From: Arabidopsis thaliana
Lineage: Eukaryota; Streptophyta; Magnoliopsida; Brassicales; Brassicaceae
DNA: 64,000 bases
NCBI RefSeq assembly: GCF_000001735.4
Contig: NC_003074.8
Coordinates: 1,550,101-1,614,100, forward strand
Direction: 5' to 3'
The notes beneath the pieces are model-generated. The model did no database searches, was not told the DNA's origin, and saw only the letters and a list, made by a program, of their open reading frames with translations. This document shows positions 10,601 to 20,937 of this stretch, one piece after another; position 1 is the stretch's first letter, and each line of letters opens with the position of its first letter. The translations under genes and the position numbers were made by a program.

Positions 10601-11356
10601 TCATTCTTATAGTAGAAACATTTGATTGTTCTGTGGTAACTGGTAACGACTAAGTGATATGGTTTACTAGATCTTGCAAACAAATCTAATTGATCATGAG
10701 AAAAAATTGTAAGACTAGATCGATTATTTTAGTGGTCTAACAACTAGTTTCAAAGTTGTAATTTTCAAGATTGTTTATTACATTTAGTACATGTTTGAAG
10801 TGAAACAATATATCTCAATGTAAGTACATGATTCTCTTTACTACTTTGAATCTATCACAGAAGTTAGTGCAGACACCCGATTCGCTATGATTGTTAAGAT
10901 CATAAAGTGACCTAGATCGATGAGCATCAATGTTTTTTTTTTTCTTTTGCCAATAAGCATCAATGTTTTCTTGACGAGCAATTGTCATTTTATTTCAAGA
11001 AGCGGAATCTGTTTTATGAAAGTGTTTATTGTTTACGATATAGAATCGAAGCGTTTGGAGGGCCAAAAGAAGTAGGAGAGGCAATAGTAAGAACAGTGAC
11101 AGGATCTGGTCAACGAGCAGATTTGAAAGGAACTTTGCTAGAATCAAGTATCAGACAAGATTCAGAGAGAAACTTGAAGTACTACGAGTTGGAGTTTAAA
11201 GTCGAATCACCTCTTTTCCGGCGGCATAATGTAGCCGTTTGTTGCGCTCACAGTGGCCGGCTTTATACACTGAACGCTCAAGCGCCAGAGTCAGCTTGGT
11301 CAGAGGTGAAATCGGAAATTTACACTACTGCGAAATCGTTCAATATAATTTCTTGA
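4683..11356 (+). CDS. PsbP-domain thylakoid lumen protein, intron 2 interrupted by a LINE
   Basis: Nuclear gene for a PsbP-family protein, a family related to the extrinsic PsbP subunit of photosystem II, with members in the chloroplast lumen. Three exons: 4683-5001, 5085-5295, 11044-11356. Together they give 843 nt and 280 aa in one frame. The N-terminus looks like a bipartite chloroplast/thylakoid signal: an uncharged Ser/Leu-rich start, then a twin-arginine (residues 49-50, NRRLLLG) followed by a hydrophobic stretch, as in Tat-exported lumen proteins. The PsbP-like fold follows (FIYPATWVGDQTLLYRAA, then IEAFGGPKEVGEAIV, YYELEFKVESP, and APESAWSEVK near the C-terminus). Intron 2 is 5748 nt because it holds a whole LINE in the opposite orientation; without it the intron would be about 450 nt. 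Both splice sites remain canonical (GTAAG, ATATAG). From memory this is At3g05410. Whether the long intron is spliced efficiently cannot be seen here. Confidence 0.88.
5302..5316. repeat. LINE target-site duplication, 3' copy
   Basis: AAAAACATCATTCTT next to the LINE poly(A) tail, identical to 10594-10608. The exact border with the tail is uncertain by a base or two because the repeat ends in T. Confidence 0.85.
5437..9099 (-). CDS. LINE ORF2: endonuclease - reverse transcriptase - zf-RVT polyprotein
   Basis: Uninterrupted 1220-aa polyprotein that nicks target DNA and reverse-transcribes the element RNA. The N-terminal APE-type endonuclease shows WNVRG at the start, LLETR near residue 34, GDFNEI at 141-146 and SDH with the catalytic His at about 230. 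The reverse transcriptase follows: IPKK, YRPISCCNVLYK, ISKAFDSV, a GLRQGCSLSPYLF stretch, and the catalytic FADD box at 700-703 (phenylalanine for the usual tyrosine, common in plant LINEs). A C-terminal zf-RVT-like Cys/His cluster (CVFCDEELETRDHLFFSC) is typical of plant L1 elements. No RNase H domain is visible. The ATG directly abuts the ORF1 stop (TAAATG), suggesting termination-reinitiation. No stop or frameshift interrupts it. Confidence 0.95.
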   Translation of the reverse strand: MSGFFWNVRGFNKSNKHSVVRDWVRKESLTFGGLLETRVDETSASKIISKVFPGWSSMTNYEHHRLGRIWVIWKSSVRVTPVYKSGQMITCSVLTEENAEEFLVSFIYASNYVDERRELWEDLRNHYNMPMFRTKSWMILGDFNEILEGEEHSNFVTSPFIPQGMRDFQEVVRDCSLADMSYHGPVFTWSNKREEGIINKKLDRVLVNEEWNRKFPAAYGTFEAGGCSDHLRCRVTLASATPIPKGPFKFNNVLTTMPEFLQTVQDFWAGTPVLYHSTSAMFRFSKKLKSLKPILKSLGRNKLHNLSVRVDQAYTSLCEKQKLALETASSEAIAEENQAYTQWNSLAVLEEGYLQQKSKLHWLDVGDLNNKYFHNSVKARIAMNSIREILCSDGIVRTSQEDIKEEAVQFFKRFLQAKPEDFEGSSVSEIQSLLSYRSSILDHERLLRDVTEEEIRKVLFSMPQHKSPGPDGYTVEFFIHAWPVLGKDFVIAIQSFFLKGFLPKGVNTTILALIPKKQEVSGMKDYRPISCCNVLYKVVSKLMANRLKEILPASIAPNQSAFIKDRLMMENLLLASELVKDYHKDSISSRSALKIDISKAFDSVQWPFLINILKAMCLPDIFIHWIELCISTASFSVQVNGELSGFFRSERGLRQGCSLSPYLFVICMNVLSCMLDKAAEGKRIGYHPRCRNMSLTHLCFADDIMVFSDGTTKSIKGTLEVFDRFAAMSGLKISLEKSTAFMAGISPRAKEAILQQFPFALGTLPVKYLGLPLLTKRMSQMDYLPLVEKIRTRITSWTTRFLSFAGRLQLIKSVLSSIINFWFSVFRLPKACLVEIEKLFSAFLWSGPELNAKRAKVAWSEVCKPKKEGGLGLKTLKETNEVSLLKLIWRILSARDSLWVQWLSKNLIRKESFWSVKGNSCMGSWIWKKILQQRDKASQLHRMEVRSGTSTSFWYDHWCPLGRLHQLLGPRGIIDLGIASHATVAEVMNTHRRKRHRVDLLNQIENYIALAIQDRGTESDRSLWKQKEDSFKCSFSSSTTWQRIRTINPSCDWYRGVWFSSATPKFSFITWLVFQNRLATGDKLRKWNSEAWHSCVFCDEELETRDHLFFSCPFSSQIWCSLTKGLLHGRRISSWSLITPHLLDTSRPYLHLFTLRYTFQATIHSLWRERNSRRHGGLAIPVTQLAKIIDKNIRNRFSTAIKSGNTRLQGGLQFWFQIHS
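9100..10488 (-). CDS. LINE ORF1: nucleic-acid-binding protein with CCHC zinc knuckle
   Basis: RNA-binding or gag-like protein of the LINE. The first ATG (10488, MSDQVLPVSS) gives 462 aa; the frame is open further upstream only through a non-ATG codon. The N-terminal half (LWDDFLVGRFPSQAP to about residue 235) resembles the DUF4283 domain found in plant LINE ORF1 and related proteins. It is followed by a perfect CX2CX4HX4C zinc knuckle at residues 241-254. The remainder is a low-complexity, acidic and Ser-rich tail ending in a basic KKHH. The stop TAA is immediately followed by the ORF2 ATG. Confidence 0.9.
   Translation of the reverse strand: MSDQVLPVSSEAGTVGSPSGSVQQKSYAAVVTKRPSLKKDEYEVSVQDGVPTIAVPKEVITESVPLWDDFLVGRFPSQAPHVAKIHVIVNKIWTLGDKAIKIDVYEIDSTSVKFRIRDSATRSRIVRRGMWNIAGLPMIVAKWSPIKEEAQPEIKTMPLWVTVKNVPHSMFSWDGLSFITSSVGNPIRLHPETELCTKFDEAKVFVEVNLSQDVPKCHRFKIEEEKDVIVEFIYPWLPPKCTCCSKWGHLVDVCVSKLKPPALVIESELEEGEVLADPSASATTVRVADHESANSGNKEDGIQNSILISQEVFEQQVVAEKVVPPESQSEGDGWSIVSPGKGSKSTEKSNGKPLTFGQATILSSSRYSVLSDQEENGDKDEFPTISSEEVIETERTNSIDDVVSTQAIEKNSTSDKEKAGAVRVNLPRSSKSSHKVLSESFTQKARDNVSSNSSRRNSKKHH
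10594..10608. repeat. LINE target-site duplication, 5' copy
   Basis: AAAAACATCATTCTT at the LINE 5' end, identical to 5302-5316. Extra A residues lie between the repeat and the first element bases, as often seen at LINE 5' junctions. Confidence 0.85.
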
Positions 11357-11779
11357 ATGTAAAGGATCGGAAAACAAATTGTAAAAACCCAAAAAGAAAC
11401 AAGATACTACAAAGCAAAGCTTATTTTTTCTTCATATTGATAGGGTCTCTTTGTTTTTCTTAATTAATTCACACTATTGAGTTGATTACGATGATTAAGG
11501 TCAAAAATACGAAGTGACAATAAAAAGAGAAAAGTTTCGAGCATAATCATGTCTTCTTGATCGTGCCGCTCGCTATATAAACACTGCACCAAGCAATTAC
11601 TATAATTTTTGATCAATTAAATATTAAATTTTGAGAATATGTTTCTATATTAATGAAAATAATTTAAAGTAATCATAAGTTTGTATCTTTGAACAAACGA
11701 AACTAGAAAACGCCTATCTCTGCTCATTGGCTTCTCCATCTCCGATCAAATCCGCGGTCGTAGTCAGAGAGAGAGACAA
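11357..11779. other. Intergenic: PsbP-gene 3' end and ACBP4 promoter
   Basis: 3' UTR of the PsbP-domain gene, an AT-rich promoter region and the ACBP4 leader. A GAGAGAGA run sits just before the ACBP4 ATG. No further gene. Confidence 0.6.
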
Positions 11780-14700
11780 ATGGCTATGCCTAGGGCAACC
11801 TCTGGTCCCGCTTACCCGGAGAGGTTCTACGCTGCTGCATCTTATGTCGGTCTCGACGGATCTGATTCGTCGGCGAAAAACGTCATCTCGAAATTCCCCG
11901 ATGATACTGCACTACTTCTCTATGCGCTATACCAGCAGGTCAGCAACTTCCATTTCTGATCTCTTCCATTGTTGATCTCACGATTGTGGATTTTGCTTTT
12001 GAATTTCACGAGATCTGGTCGTTTGGGTGTTGATTTCTTTGTTTTAGTCACCGATTCATATTCCTCTCGCCGAATTCTTATCGGATTTTAGAAATGACGC
12101 ACTTTACTTGTCTGATTAGCTGTGCTTGATCGTTATTTTCGATCCTGGTTAGTATATTCGAAATGCTCAGTAAAATGTTACCCGAGATCTCATCACGATT
12201 TGATTGGAAACATGATTGAAACAGTTTTATTTTATTAGATCTCAGGGAGCGTTGGTCCGTCAGTCGTAGTTTACTTGGATCTACATTGATTCTATAACTT
12301 GATTAGTATAGTCGTAGATGAATTTCTTACGAGGGGGTGAAACTGGCTGTTCCTTAACATAGAGAGAAACGTTCTCTTGTACTAATTATAATGTCGAGTC
12401 TACTAGTTTTTATCCCTGGGATAGATAGGCTCAGTGCTGATGATCTCTTGGATTTAACATTGAAACAGGCTACTGTAGGACCATGCAACACTCCGAAACC
12501 TAGTGCCTGGAGACCAGTGGAGCAAAGCAAATGGAAAAGGTTAGATTGGGTGCTGTGTTTTGCCCATACTTATCTACGATTAACATTTATGCATTTATCA
12601 CTGGTTCTTTTATTTCTATTCTTGCGTTTGTGAATCATACTTGTAGGAATATGCTTCATGGTAGATATTAATAGGAGATGTCTTAGATTTCATCAATTAC
12701 TAGAGCGTAAGAATCCAAATGCATTAGGGAAACGGGAAAGGAGTACTTTAGTGTAAGCTACTAGAGGAAAATAGAAATGCAGGATTTGAATGTGCATCCC
12801 TGGGGAAAAAAACTAAGTGCTTACCTATGTTTTGGACCTTTTGGTCTACATTACTGAGGTTGTTAATGCTTACGATCCTTTTTAAAGGAAAATAAGACTT
12901 TAAAGTTGTCCTCGTTCCTTTCCTGAAAGATACACATGCTACTGTTCTGAAGCATTTCATATTTACTTAGTTGGCAGGGGCTCGGAACCATGCCCTCCAT
13001 TGAGGCAATGCGTCTCTTTGTGAAAATTCTGGAGGTAACCGACAAAGAGGTCTATTTTTTTTTTTTTTTTAAAGACTTAACTGGAGCATAACCTTGCTTT
13101 CTTCTCTATTGCTCAATTTTTATCAGGAAGATGATCCTGGTTGGTATTCGAGGGCATCTAATGATATTCCAGATCCTGTTGTAGATGTCCAAATTAATGT
13201 AAGTTTTGGTATCCCATGGGATTCGATGTCCAAACCATGGGAACTATTACACATATCTTTTGCTTGATTGAAGAAAATTATTTGAGTTTTTTAGTGCATT
13301 CATCTTTGTAGCAGAGAGCAAAAGATGAGCCTGTTGTTGAGAATGGGAGCACATTTAGTGAGACAAAAACAATTTCTACGGAGAATGGACGTTTGGCTGA
13401 AACCCAAGATAAAGATGTAGTCTCAGAAGACTCAAATACTGTTTCTGTATATAACCAGTGGACTGCACCCCAAACATCAGGTCAGCGTCCAAAAGCTCGT
13501 TACGAGGTAATTTATTTTTTCTCTCTCTTTTGAAGAATAAGTAAAAGGTTATGTCATTCATGTATCTTCTGTATTTTTCTAAGTCTTGTTTATTATATTT
13601 TTTTCAGCATGGCGCAGCAGTTATTCAAGATAAGATGTATATATATGGTGGAAATCACAATGGCCGTTACCTTGGTGATCTTCATGTAAGCAACCTCTAT
13701 GGTTTATAAGCATAAGCTCCTAATGTAATTGAGATATTCAGCTCCTAGCTTGACAATACCAGTCCCGGTGACAGTTCCTAAGCAAAGCTTCTGTGGAATG
13801 TATACAGGTTCTAGATTTAAAAAGTTGGACTTGGTCAAGAGTTGAAACCAAGGTTGCAACAGAATCTCAGGAAACATCAACTCCGACATTGTTAGCTCCT
13901 TGTGCTGGTCATTCTTTGGTAAGTTTATTAACTTTTTCGTTTTGTTTTTGTTATTATCGTTTTGCTTTCCTGCCCAGAAATATTCAGGAGAGGGGTTTCA
14001 GCTAAAGCAAAGTATTCTCTTCATGAAAGTCACTTGCTATATTAGTTTGTAATAAAGAAGACTCTAGCTATACATTATTCACTTACCTTCTTTGCTTGTT
14101 TTGTAGATAGCATGGGACAACAAGCTGCTGTCTATCGGTGGTCACACAAAGGATCCCTCAGAATCTATGCAAGGTTAGCGTTTATATACCTTTGAAGACG
14201 ATAATTTGCACATATTTATAAGATTTTTCTGGAATCTCAATGATTACATATCACTTTCTACTGTTTCCTGTCACAGTGAAGGTCTTTGATCCCCATACCA
14301 TTACATGGTCAATGTTAAAGACATATGGAAAACCACCGGTATATCTTCACTTCTCTCATGTTGTCTCATTTGCTTTCCTGTCACCTTTGTATGAAAATAT
14401 TACAGTTTTATACAAAAAAAAATTTGGCCGTCAAAAGACAAAAAAATAAAAGTTGTTTTCTTTCCTTACCCTCCCATAATATCTTCAGGGTTAAGGTGCA
14501 TCTAAATCCAGAATTTCTCCTTGCTAATTTGGAAGTCAAATATGCATTTTGGTTACTTAAATTTAGACTTTCTTATAATTATCTCTTGCTTTTAGGTTTC
14601 ACGTGGAGGCCAGTCAGTTACAATGGTGGGTAAAACCTTGGTGATATTTGGCGGGCAAGATGCAAAGAGATCACTTCTGAACGATTTGCATATACTTGAC

Positions 14701-16947
14701 CTAGACACGATGACCTGGGATGAGATAGATGCCGTGTAAGATTTTATGATGTTTCTGCATTTTGTTCTCTTTCGAAGAAGTCAAACCCATTTAAGATTAG
14801 ATATATAACCAGAATATGAATATGTTAGAAATCGACCTCCTATCTCCTTTAGTATCTTAGTCGTTATTGAAAGATTAGCAATTCAGGATTTAAATTGGTG
14901 TCAAATTGCAGGGGTGTATCTCCATCTCCGAGGTCTGATCATGCTGCTGCAGTGCATGCAGAACGGTTCCTTCTTATCTTTGGTGGCGGCTCACATGCAA
15001 CCTGTTTCGATGACCTGCATGTCCTTGATTTGCAAACTGTAAGTTAAGCTAAGAGTCTATTCTTTCAGCTGCTCTCAAACATGCTTTGTCAGCCTCTGAT
15101 ATAATTGTCACATATAGATGGAGTGGTCAAGACCAGCACAGCAAGGTGATGCACCAACTCCAAGAGCTGGACATGCTGGCGTGACAATTGGGGAGAACTG
15201 GTTTATTGTTGGTGGCGGTGATAACAAGAGTGGTATGTTAATGCACTTTTCCCTTGGAAATTTTCTCTTCCCAACCGTTCTGTTTATCACCCCCTAGAAC
15301 AAAAGATATTTGCTTGGGTTTTTTTTTTTGTGTGTGTGGGGTGACTAATTTTGTGACAAATTACTGCAGGGGCATCGGAGAGTGTTGTACTAAACATGTC
15401 AACTCTTGCATGGTCGGTCGTTGCTTCAGTTCAAGGACGTGTACCTCTTGCTAGCGAGGTACTTAAATAAACAGACTTTATCCATATTAATTCCCAGATA
15501 GCTATACAAATAAACACGGTAGAAGCCTTTTCAAGACTTCGAAAAAAGTCAAGTCATGCTTATTTCATTTCCATCGTCCTTTCCTTTGCTACTGACAGGG
15601 ATTAAGTTTAGTGGTGAGTTCATACAATGGTGAAGATGTACTAGTCGCTTTTGGTGGATACAATGGACGTTACAATAACGAAGTAGGGACTGTGATCTGA
15701 ACCCATAAGTTCATTTCTCTTAATTTTTCATTTAGTTCTGCTTCTAATTCTTATCTGGCATTAGATTAATCTTCTTAAACCAAGCCACAAATCAACATTG
15801 CAAACAAAGACTCTGGAAGCGCCTTTGCCAGGTAGTCTTTCTGCTGTTAATAATGCCACAACCAGAGACATTGAGTCTGAGGTTGAGGTGAGCCAAGAAG
15901 GCAGGGTACGGGAAATTGTCATGGACAATGTTAACCCTGGATCAAAGGTATCTTCTTGTCAAATTTCCCTCCTTAATATATTTTGCATAGCACCACCTTT
16001 TGATTTGTTTGAGAGAATTGAAGCATCTTATGCATATATGCTGTGGTAGTGATTGTGTCGACACAGAATATAGTTACTCCAGTCCGGATCATCACCTTCT
16101 CGCACTCTTATTATGTTTTGGGTGATTAATCCCCAGGTTGAAGGAAACAGCGAACGCATTATTGCGACTATTAAATCTGAGAAGGAAGAGCTGGAGGCAT
16201 CACTGAACAAAGAGAGGATGCAGACTCTCCAACTAAGGCAAGAGTTAGGAGAAGCAGAATTACGAAACACAGATTTGTACAAGGTACTAATATTATCACC
16301 TTCTTAAAACAGAAGCCGACATGAATAAATTGGTGAACCAATCGTTCATAAAGACTGGTTGCAGCAGTCTTCCAATTGCATTCACATTTAACATCTGAAA
16401 TCTCGGAATTTTTCCTCGAATATGATATACCTAACTTTGTACTGACATTTTGTAGGAACTTCAATCTGTTCGTGGCCAACTTGCAGCCGAACAATCAAGG
16501 TGTTTCAAACTGGAGGTACTAAACCGTAGCCACATCTCTTTTGTACCATAACCTACAGAATTTGGAATCTCGTGAAACCCGTGATTTAATGACTACATAT
16601 ACTCATATTCCAGGATGAATAGGAATCTTGATTAGAACATTCATCCATTGTAACCACTGGATCTATCACATATCTTCTCTGTCATTTATTGATAAGCTTC
16701 ATCACGTCATAAGAACAAAAACAAAGCAAATCTAATTGGGTCACTTTCTCCGAATCTGCAGGTTGATGTTGCAGAGCTAAGACAAAAGCTTCAAACATTG
16801 GAAACACTACAGAAGGAACTCGAACTCCTGCAACGTCAAAAGGCTGCCTCAGAACAAGCTGCAATGAACGCTAAACGACAGGGCTCGGGTGGCGTATGGG
16901 GCTGGCTCGCTGGAAGCCCTCAGGAAAAAGATGATGATTCGCCTTGA
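11780..16947 (+). CDS. ACBP4: Acyl-CoA-binding protein with kelch repeats
   Basis: Binds long-chain acyl-CoA esters in the cytosol and serves lipid trafficking. Eighteen exons: 11780-11938, 12469-12539, 12971-13034, 13127-13198, 13315-13506, 13608-13685, 13808-13918, 14107-14173, 14277-14338, 14596-14735, 14912-15038, 15118-15232, 15370-15458, 15599-15682, 15765-15947, 16137-16283, 16456-16515, 16762-16947. They splice to 668 aa in one frame; exon 5 could start at 13312 instead (adds one Gln). The ACB domain is residues about 12-110 (YPERFYAAASYVGL, WRPVEQSKWKSW, MPSIEAMRLFVKIL). Kelch repeats follow from about 185 to 480 (MYIYGGNHNGRYLGDLHVLD, LVIFGGQDAKRSLLNDLHIL, FLLIFGGGSHATCFDDLHVL, VLVAFGGYNGRYNNE). 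The C-terminal 150 residues are a Lys/Glu/Gln-rich coiled coil ending in GVWGWLAGSPQEKDDDSP. The domain order matches plant class IV ACBPs. From memory this is At3g05420. No lesion. Confidence 0.95.
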
Positions 16948-17644
16948 TCATTTTTGGTCCGGTAATGCCATTTTCCTCCGGACGATATTTGCTTTCAGTA
17001 AAGAAATATATATAGTTTTTTTTGTCTGAGTCTCTCGCATTGTTTCTTCTTCCAATAAGATATTTTTTTAGCGAGCTTTGATTACTACCGATGTTTAGCT
17101 TTGTTCTCTGTTATACAAGTGATTCACCAGAATATTCGTTAACTTTTTTGAAATATTTGTTTTGGGAGTGTCTGACAAAATTATGAAAACTAAATCAGTT
17201 TACGATCAGCAATCATAATTTTCTTATATTTACGAGTCTCTTACTCTCTTCACTCTTTAGTCTTCGTTTGCATTAAAAATTAAATTAAATTTACCTCACT
17301 TCGTAAGTGGACAAAAAATCACGTTTTAGGCAGCAAAATAAAATAAAATAAAAAGATCACGTTTTTTTGTCCCATGACGTGGCAACCTATTACTGGATGG
17401 GAAGTTCGACCGTTCACCATCACCATTTATGACGCTGAGAAGTTACCAAAATGTCCTTCTCACCAAGTGATGCTTTTGTCATCTTCTCCAGCTTTACTCT
17501 CATGAAATTTCTTAAATTTTCTCTTCCAGCAAACAATCTCAGGATTTAAACAAAGTTACGCATCTTCTGGCTTCGAGTTGTTTCTAGGGTTTCATTGTTA
17601 TGAAAGCTCTTTAACACCGAGGGTTCAAGTGTGGTTAGAGAGAA
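16948..17644. other. Intergenic: ACBP4 3' end and PWWP-gene promoter
   Basis: Contains the ACBP4 3' UTR, a TAAAATAAAATAAAA run near 17336-17352 and the leader of the PWWP gene. No extra gene. Confidence 0.6.
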
Positions 17645-20600
17645 ATGAATTCGGCTGAGGTGAATGTGAATCCTAGGGTTTTTGGTGATAGTTTCGTTAC
17701 TTTTTCTGGCAATGGCTCCGGGAAATTTGAAATGATTGATCAGGCCGAAGCTTTCCTTATGGAGCTTGATTCGGTTGCTGCAGACACTGGAAGTGATGGA
17801 AATGGAAATGTCGATTTAGGTTCTCGAGTGTCTAACAGTGAAACGGAACCTAGATTTTGTGAAATGAAAAGAGAGATTAGAGACTCTGATCACCGATTTT
17901 ATGAGCTCTGCAACGAATCTGGTGAGAAGAAAATGGAGAAAAGGCGAGTTCCGGACTACAAATCTTTCTTATCCGAATTTGACGATTATGTTGCGAGGGA
18001 GAAAATGGGTTCTAGAAATTCGAAGGCATTGAGCTATGGTTTTGAAGTGGGAGATATGGTTTGGGGAAAGGTAAAGTCACATCCATGGTGGCCAGGTCAA
18101 ATATTCAATGAAGCTTTTGCGTCTCCCTCTGTTCGTCGTGTGAAGAAGATGGGTTACGTTCTGGTTGCTTTCTTTGGGGATAATAGTTATGGATGGTTCG
18201 ATCCTGCTGAGCTTATCCCTTTTGAACCTCATGTGAAGGAGAAATCACAGCAAACTAGTTCGGATCACTTTGCAAAAGCTGTGGAAGAAGCTATGAATGA
18301 AGTAGGTAGAAGGTCAGCTCTTGGCTTGACTTGTAAATGTCGGAATCAGTATAACTTTAGGCCTATTAATGCTCAAGGTTACTTTGCTGTAGACGTGCCT
18401 GATTACGAGGTCCAAGCTATTTACTCTTCTAAGCAGATTCAGAAAGCTAGGGATAGTTTTTCATCTGTGCAAACTCTAGCTTTTGTGAAGCGGTGTGCAT
18501 TAGCACCTCAAGAGTGTGATACAGACAGCTTAAAGTCTTTCCAGAAGAAAGTAGCGGTTTGTGCATTCCGTAGAGCAGTGTTTGAGGAGTTTGATGAAAC
18601 ATATGAACAAGCTTTCAGGGCAAGATCTGTATACTGTTTAATGAAGACACATGAACCACTTAATAGAGCACCCCTTCGAGGTAGATTCACCTTTCAGCGA
18701 TCCTGGCATTGTTTTGAATACATTTGTAATATTTCTGCTTCCAAAATCGAATTTTATGGAGTTTTATTAGATCTTTCTCCTATGTATCACAGAGATACGG
18801 TACTCTATAAATTGGTGATCTCGTTGAGTTTGTTTTTCTGTTTCTCGAGCCATATAGGCTACATTCGAGAGTTTTGTGGTTTGGGTATCCTTCGACATCA
18901 AAAATGCTTTTCTTAAGGTTGTTATTGTAGGATTTATAGCTATGAAGTTGTATTCTTAGAATGCCTCAAAAGGATATGGCATATCTTTGATCTTAAATTC
19001 TGGATTGTGAAATCTCATTGTGTTGGGTGGTTGGAATAGATTTCATATTTCCTCATGCATTGCTTGTGTTTACAGTCCCCTTGAGTGGCTCATTGGTCAG
19101 TGCAGAAACTCTGGGCAACCCAAAGAGCTACACAAAAGCTATGAATGTAAAGGATTCTACTAAACAAGACAAATATCTTCCAAAAAGAAGAGAAGAAGCT
19201 GGTGATATGACAGTTCAATTTGGCCAGGTCCAAGAATCTTCTCAGTTTCAGGGCATCAACGGATCTTCAGCTTGGGATCGTCTACTCCAGAGAAGGACTC
19301 CATGTCTCCAAACTCCCAGGAAACATGAGCAGACTGGGCTTGTCAGCATGAACTTCACCTCTTCAAGTGGTAATATTCCTGGAAAGAAATCCTCTGTTTC
19401 AAAGCTCTCTCGTGATGATGACAAGGGTTTAGCTCAAGAGTCAGATGTGAGAATGGGAGAAAAAGCAACTCTATTTCCAGATCAGGAGAAATTTGAACCA
19501 ATGAAAAGCCTTAAACAAGATGAGACTGGAACAAATTCTAGATCTAACAAAAGCTCTCTCAAGCTTTTTAGTGGTGGGAAATTTTCTGCAGGAGTTGGGA
19601 TCAAGAAAGGCAATGTCGTGAAACGGTCTTCTGGCGAAATGAAATCTGAGAATTGTCCTCCAGAACCAAAGAAAAAGAAGAAAGAGTATGTGTCAGAGCT
19701 GAACCGTGACACTCCAGATAAGAGGAAAGCGTTATCTTCTGGAGAAGCTTGGGCCAAGAAATCGTCACAAGTAGATTCAGCAAAGAGACGCTCCAATATG
19801 TTGATAGTGAAACTTGATGGTCTGCAGCTGTTGAGTAATTTGCTAGCTCTCTCGCTTGACCCTCTCTTTGGATCCTCAGATAGAAGTTCTTTTAGAGTTA
19901 TAAGGCAGTTCTTTTTTCATTTCCGATCACATGTTTACCAGAAAAGCTTGGCCACATCTCCTTCCGCAACAAAACTGTCAAAATCTGCAAAGACTTTGTG
20001 CAGAGCTAATGAACAATCAAAGGCTGGGAGAAACCGCATATCGTCTGACAGTCAACAAGATGTCCCATCAACTAAGAAGCTAAAGAAAACCATTCAGTTC
20101 AAACCACTGGCTTCTGACAAGAAAACAAACCAAGATGCAACAAAGAGATCAAGTCTTGCACCTTTAAATCCAGTAAGAGACCAATGTCGAGTTCCCATCA
20201 ATGCCAAACCAGCTATAGTTCAACAAGAAAAGAAGACGGGTCCATCTGCAATGGTAGTTGAGCCAACAATGCTGGTCATGATGTTTCCTCCTGGTGAATC
20301 TCTCCCTTCCATTGATCTGCTTAAGGCGAGGTTTGGACGCTTTGGACAGTTGGATCAATCAGCCATCAGAGTTTCCTGGAAATCCTCGATCTGCCGTGTT
20401 GGCTTCCTGTATAAACTCGATGCGCAGACTGCCTTAAGATATGTATCAGGAAGCAAATCTCTCTTTGGCAATGTGAATGTGACATACTTTCTCCGTGACA
20501 TGAAAGCTTCTTCTGCATCCGGAGATCATGAACTGAAGAAAGCCAAGAGGCCCAAGACAGACAAACCCATCACTAAACCATTGAACCAGCTACTAGAGCA

Positions 20601-20937
20601 AGCACCGCCGGTTCACCAACCAAACATCCAGCTCAAGTCTTGTTTGAAAAAACCAGGCAATAACCGTAATGGTAACCACAGAACAGTACGAGTGAAATTC
20701 ATGTTGGGTGAGAAAGAAACAGAGTCACCATTTTCGGTTTCGATTCTTCCTCTCTCTTCACAAGACTCAGAACCAAAGCCTGTAAATAACCAAGTGGACC
20801 ACGTCGAGCCACCACTAGACCCGTCACAGCTTAAGGTGGACATCTCCCTGCAGATGATGGAGCTGTTAACAAGGTGTAACGATGCTGTGGCCAACGTCAC
20901 GGGTTTGTTGGGTTACGTCCCTTATCATTCCTTATGA
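17645..20937 (+). CDS. PDP2: PWWP-domain chromatin protein
   Basis: Nuclear histone-reader protein of the plant PWWP-domain (PDP) family; family members act with Polycomb/MSI complexes. Two exons, 17645-18680 and 19076-20937, give 965 aa. The PWWP domain is around residues 133-200 (VGDMVWGKVKSHPWWPGQ, then VLVAFFGDNSYGWFDPAELIPF). A family-specific segment follows (YEQAF, then PLSGSLVSAETLG directly across the splice). Next come a long Lys/Ser-rich basic linker with KKKKK-type nuclear signals, a conserved LLSNLLALSLDPLFG...FFFHFRSHVYQKSL block near residues 595-640, and an RRM-like region at about 740-820 (MLVMMFPPGESLPSIDLLKARFGRFGQ). The reading through the first exon past 18680 (to 18916) is intron. 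The paralogue symbol is from memory (At3g05430) and less certain than the family. Confidence 0.88.

Larger units (their letters stand above)
5302..10608 (-). mobile_element. Full-length L1-type non-LTR retrotransposon (LINE) with target-site duplication
   Basis: The element is transcribed on the minus strand. A 15-nt direct repeat, AAAAACATCATTCTT, flanks it at 5302-5316 and 10594-10608. The 3' end carries a 21-nt poly(A), seen as T at 5315-5335, which overlaps the end of the repeat. There is a 3' UTR of about 100 nt, then ORF2 (5437-9099), ORF1 (9100-10488) and a short 5' UTR of about 100 nt. The repeat, the A-tail and the complete 5' end are hallmarks of target-primed reverse transcription. 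Both ORFs are open from end to end and the flanking repeats are identical, so the copy is probably young. It lies inside intron 2 of the PsbP-domain gene, antisense to it. No LTRs and no separate RNase H domain were seen. Confidence 0.93.

Noticed and set aside
10398-10604. Possible host exon at the LINE 5' end
   Set aside because: The frame lies within the LINE 5' region and ORF1 in another frame; the host exon resumes only at 11044.
18681-18916. Continuation of the PWWP exon 1 reading frame to a stop at 18916
   Set aside because: The sequence after 18680 is AT/T-rich and reads as hydrophobic filler (LSLFFCFSSH), while splicing 18680 to 19076 continues the conserved family sequence PLSGSLVSAETLG. 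Intron retention cannot be fully excluded.
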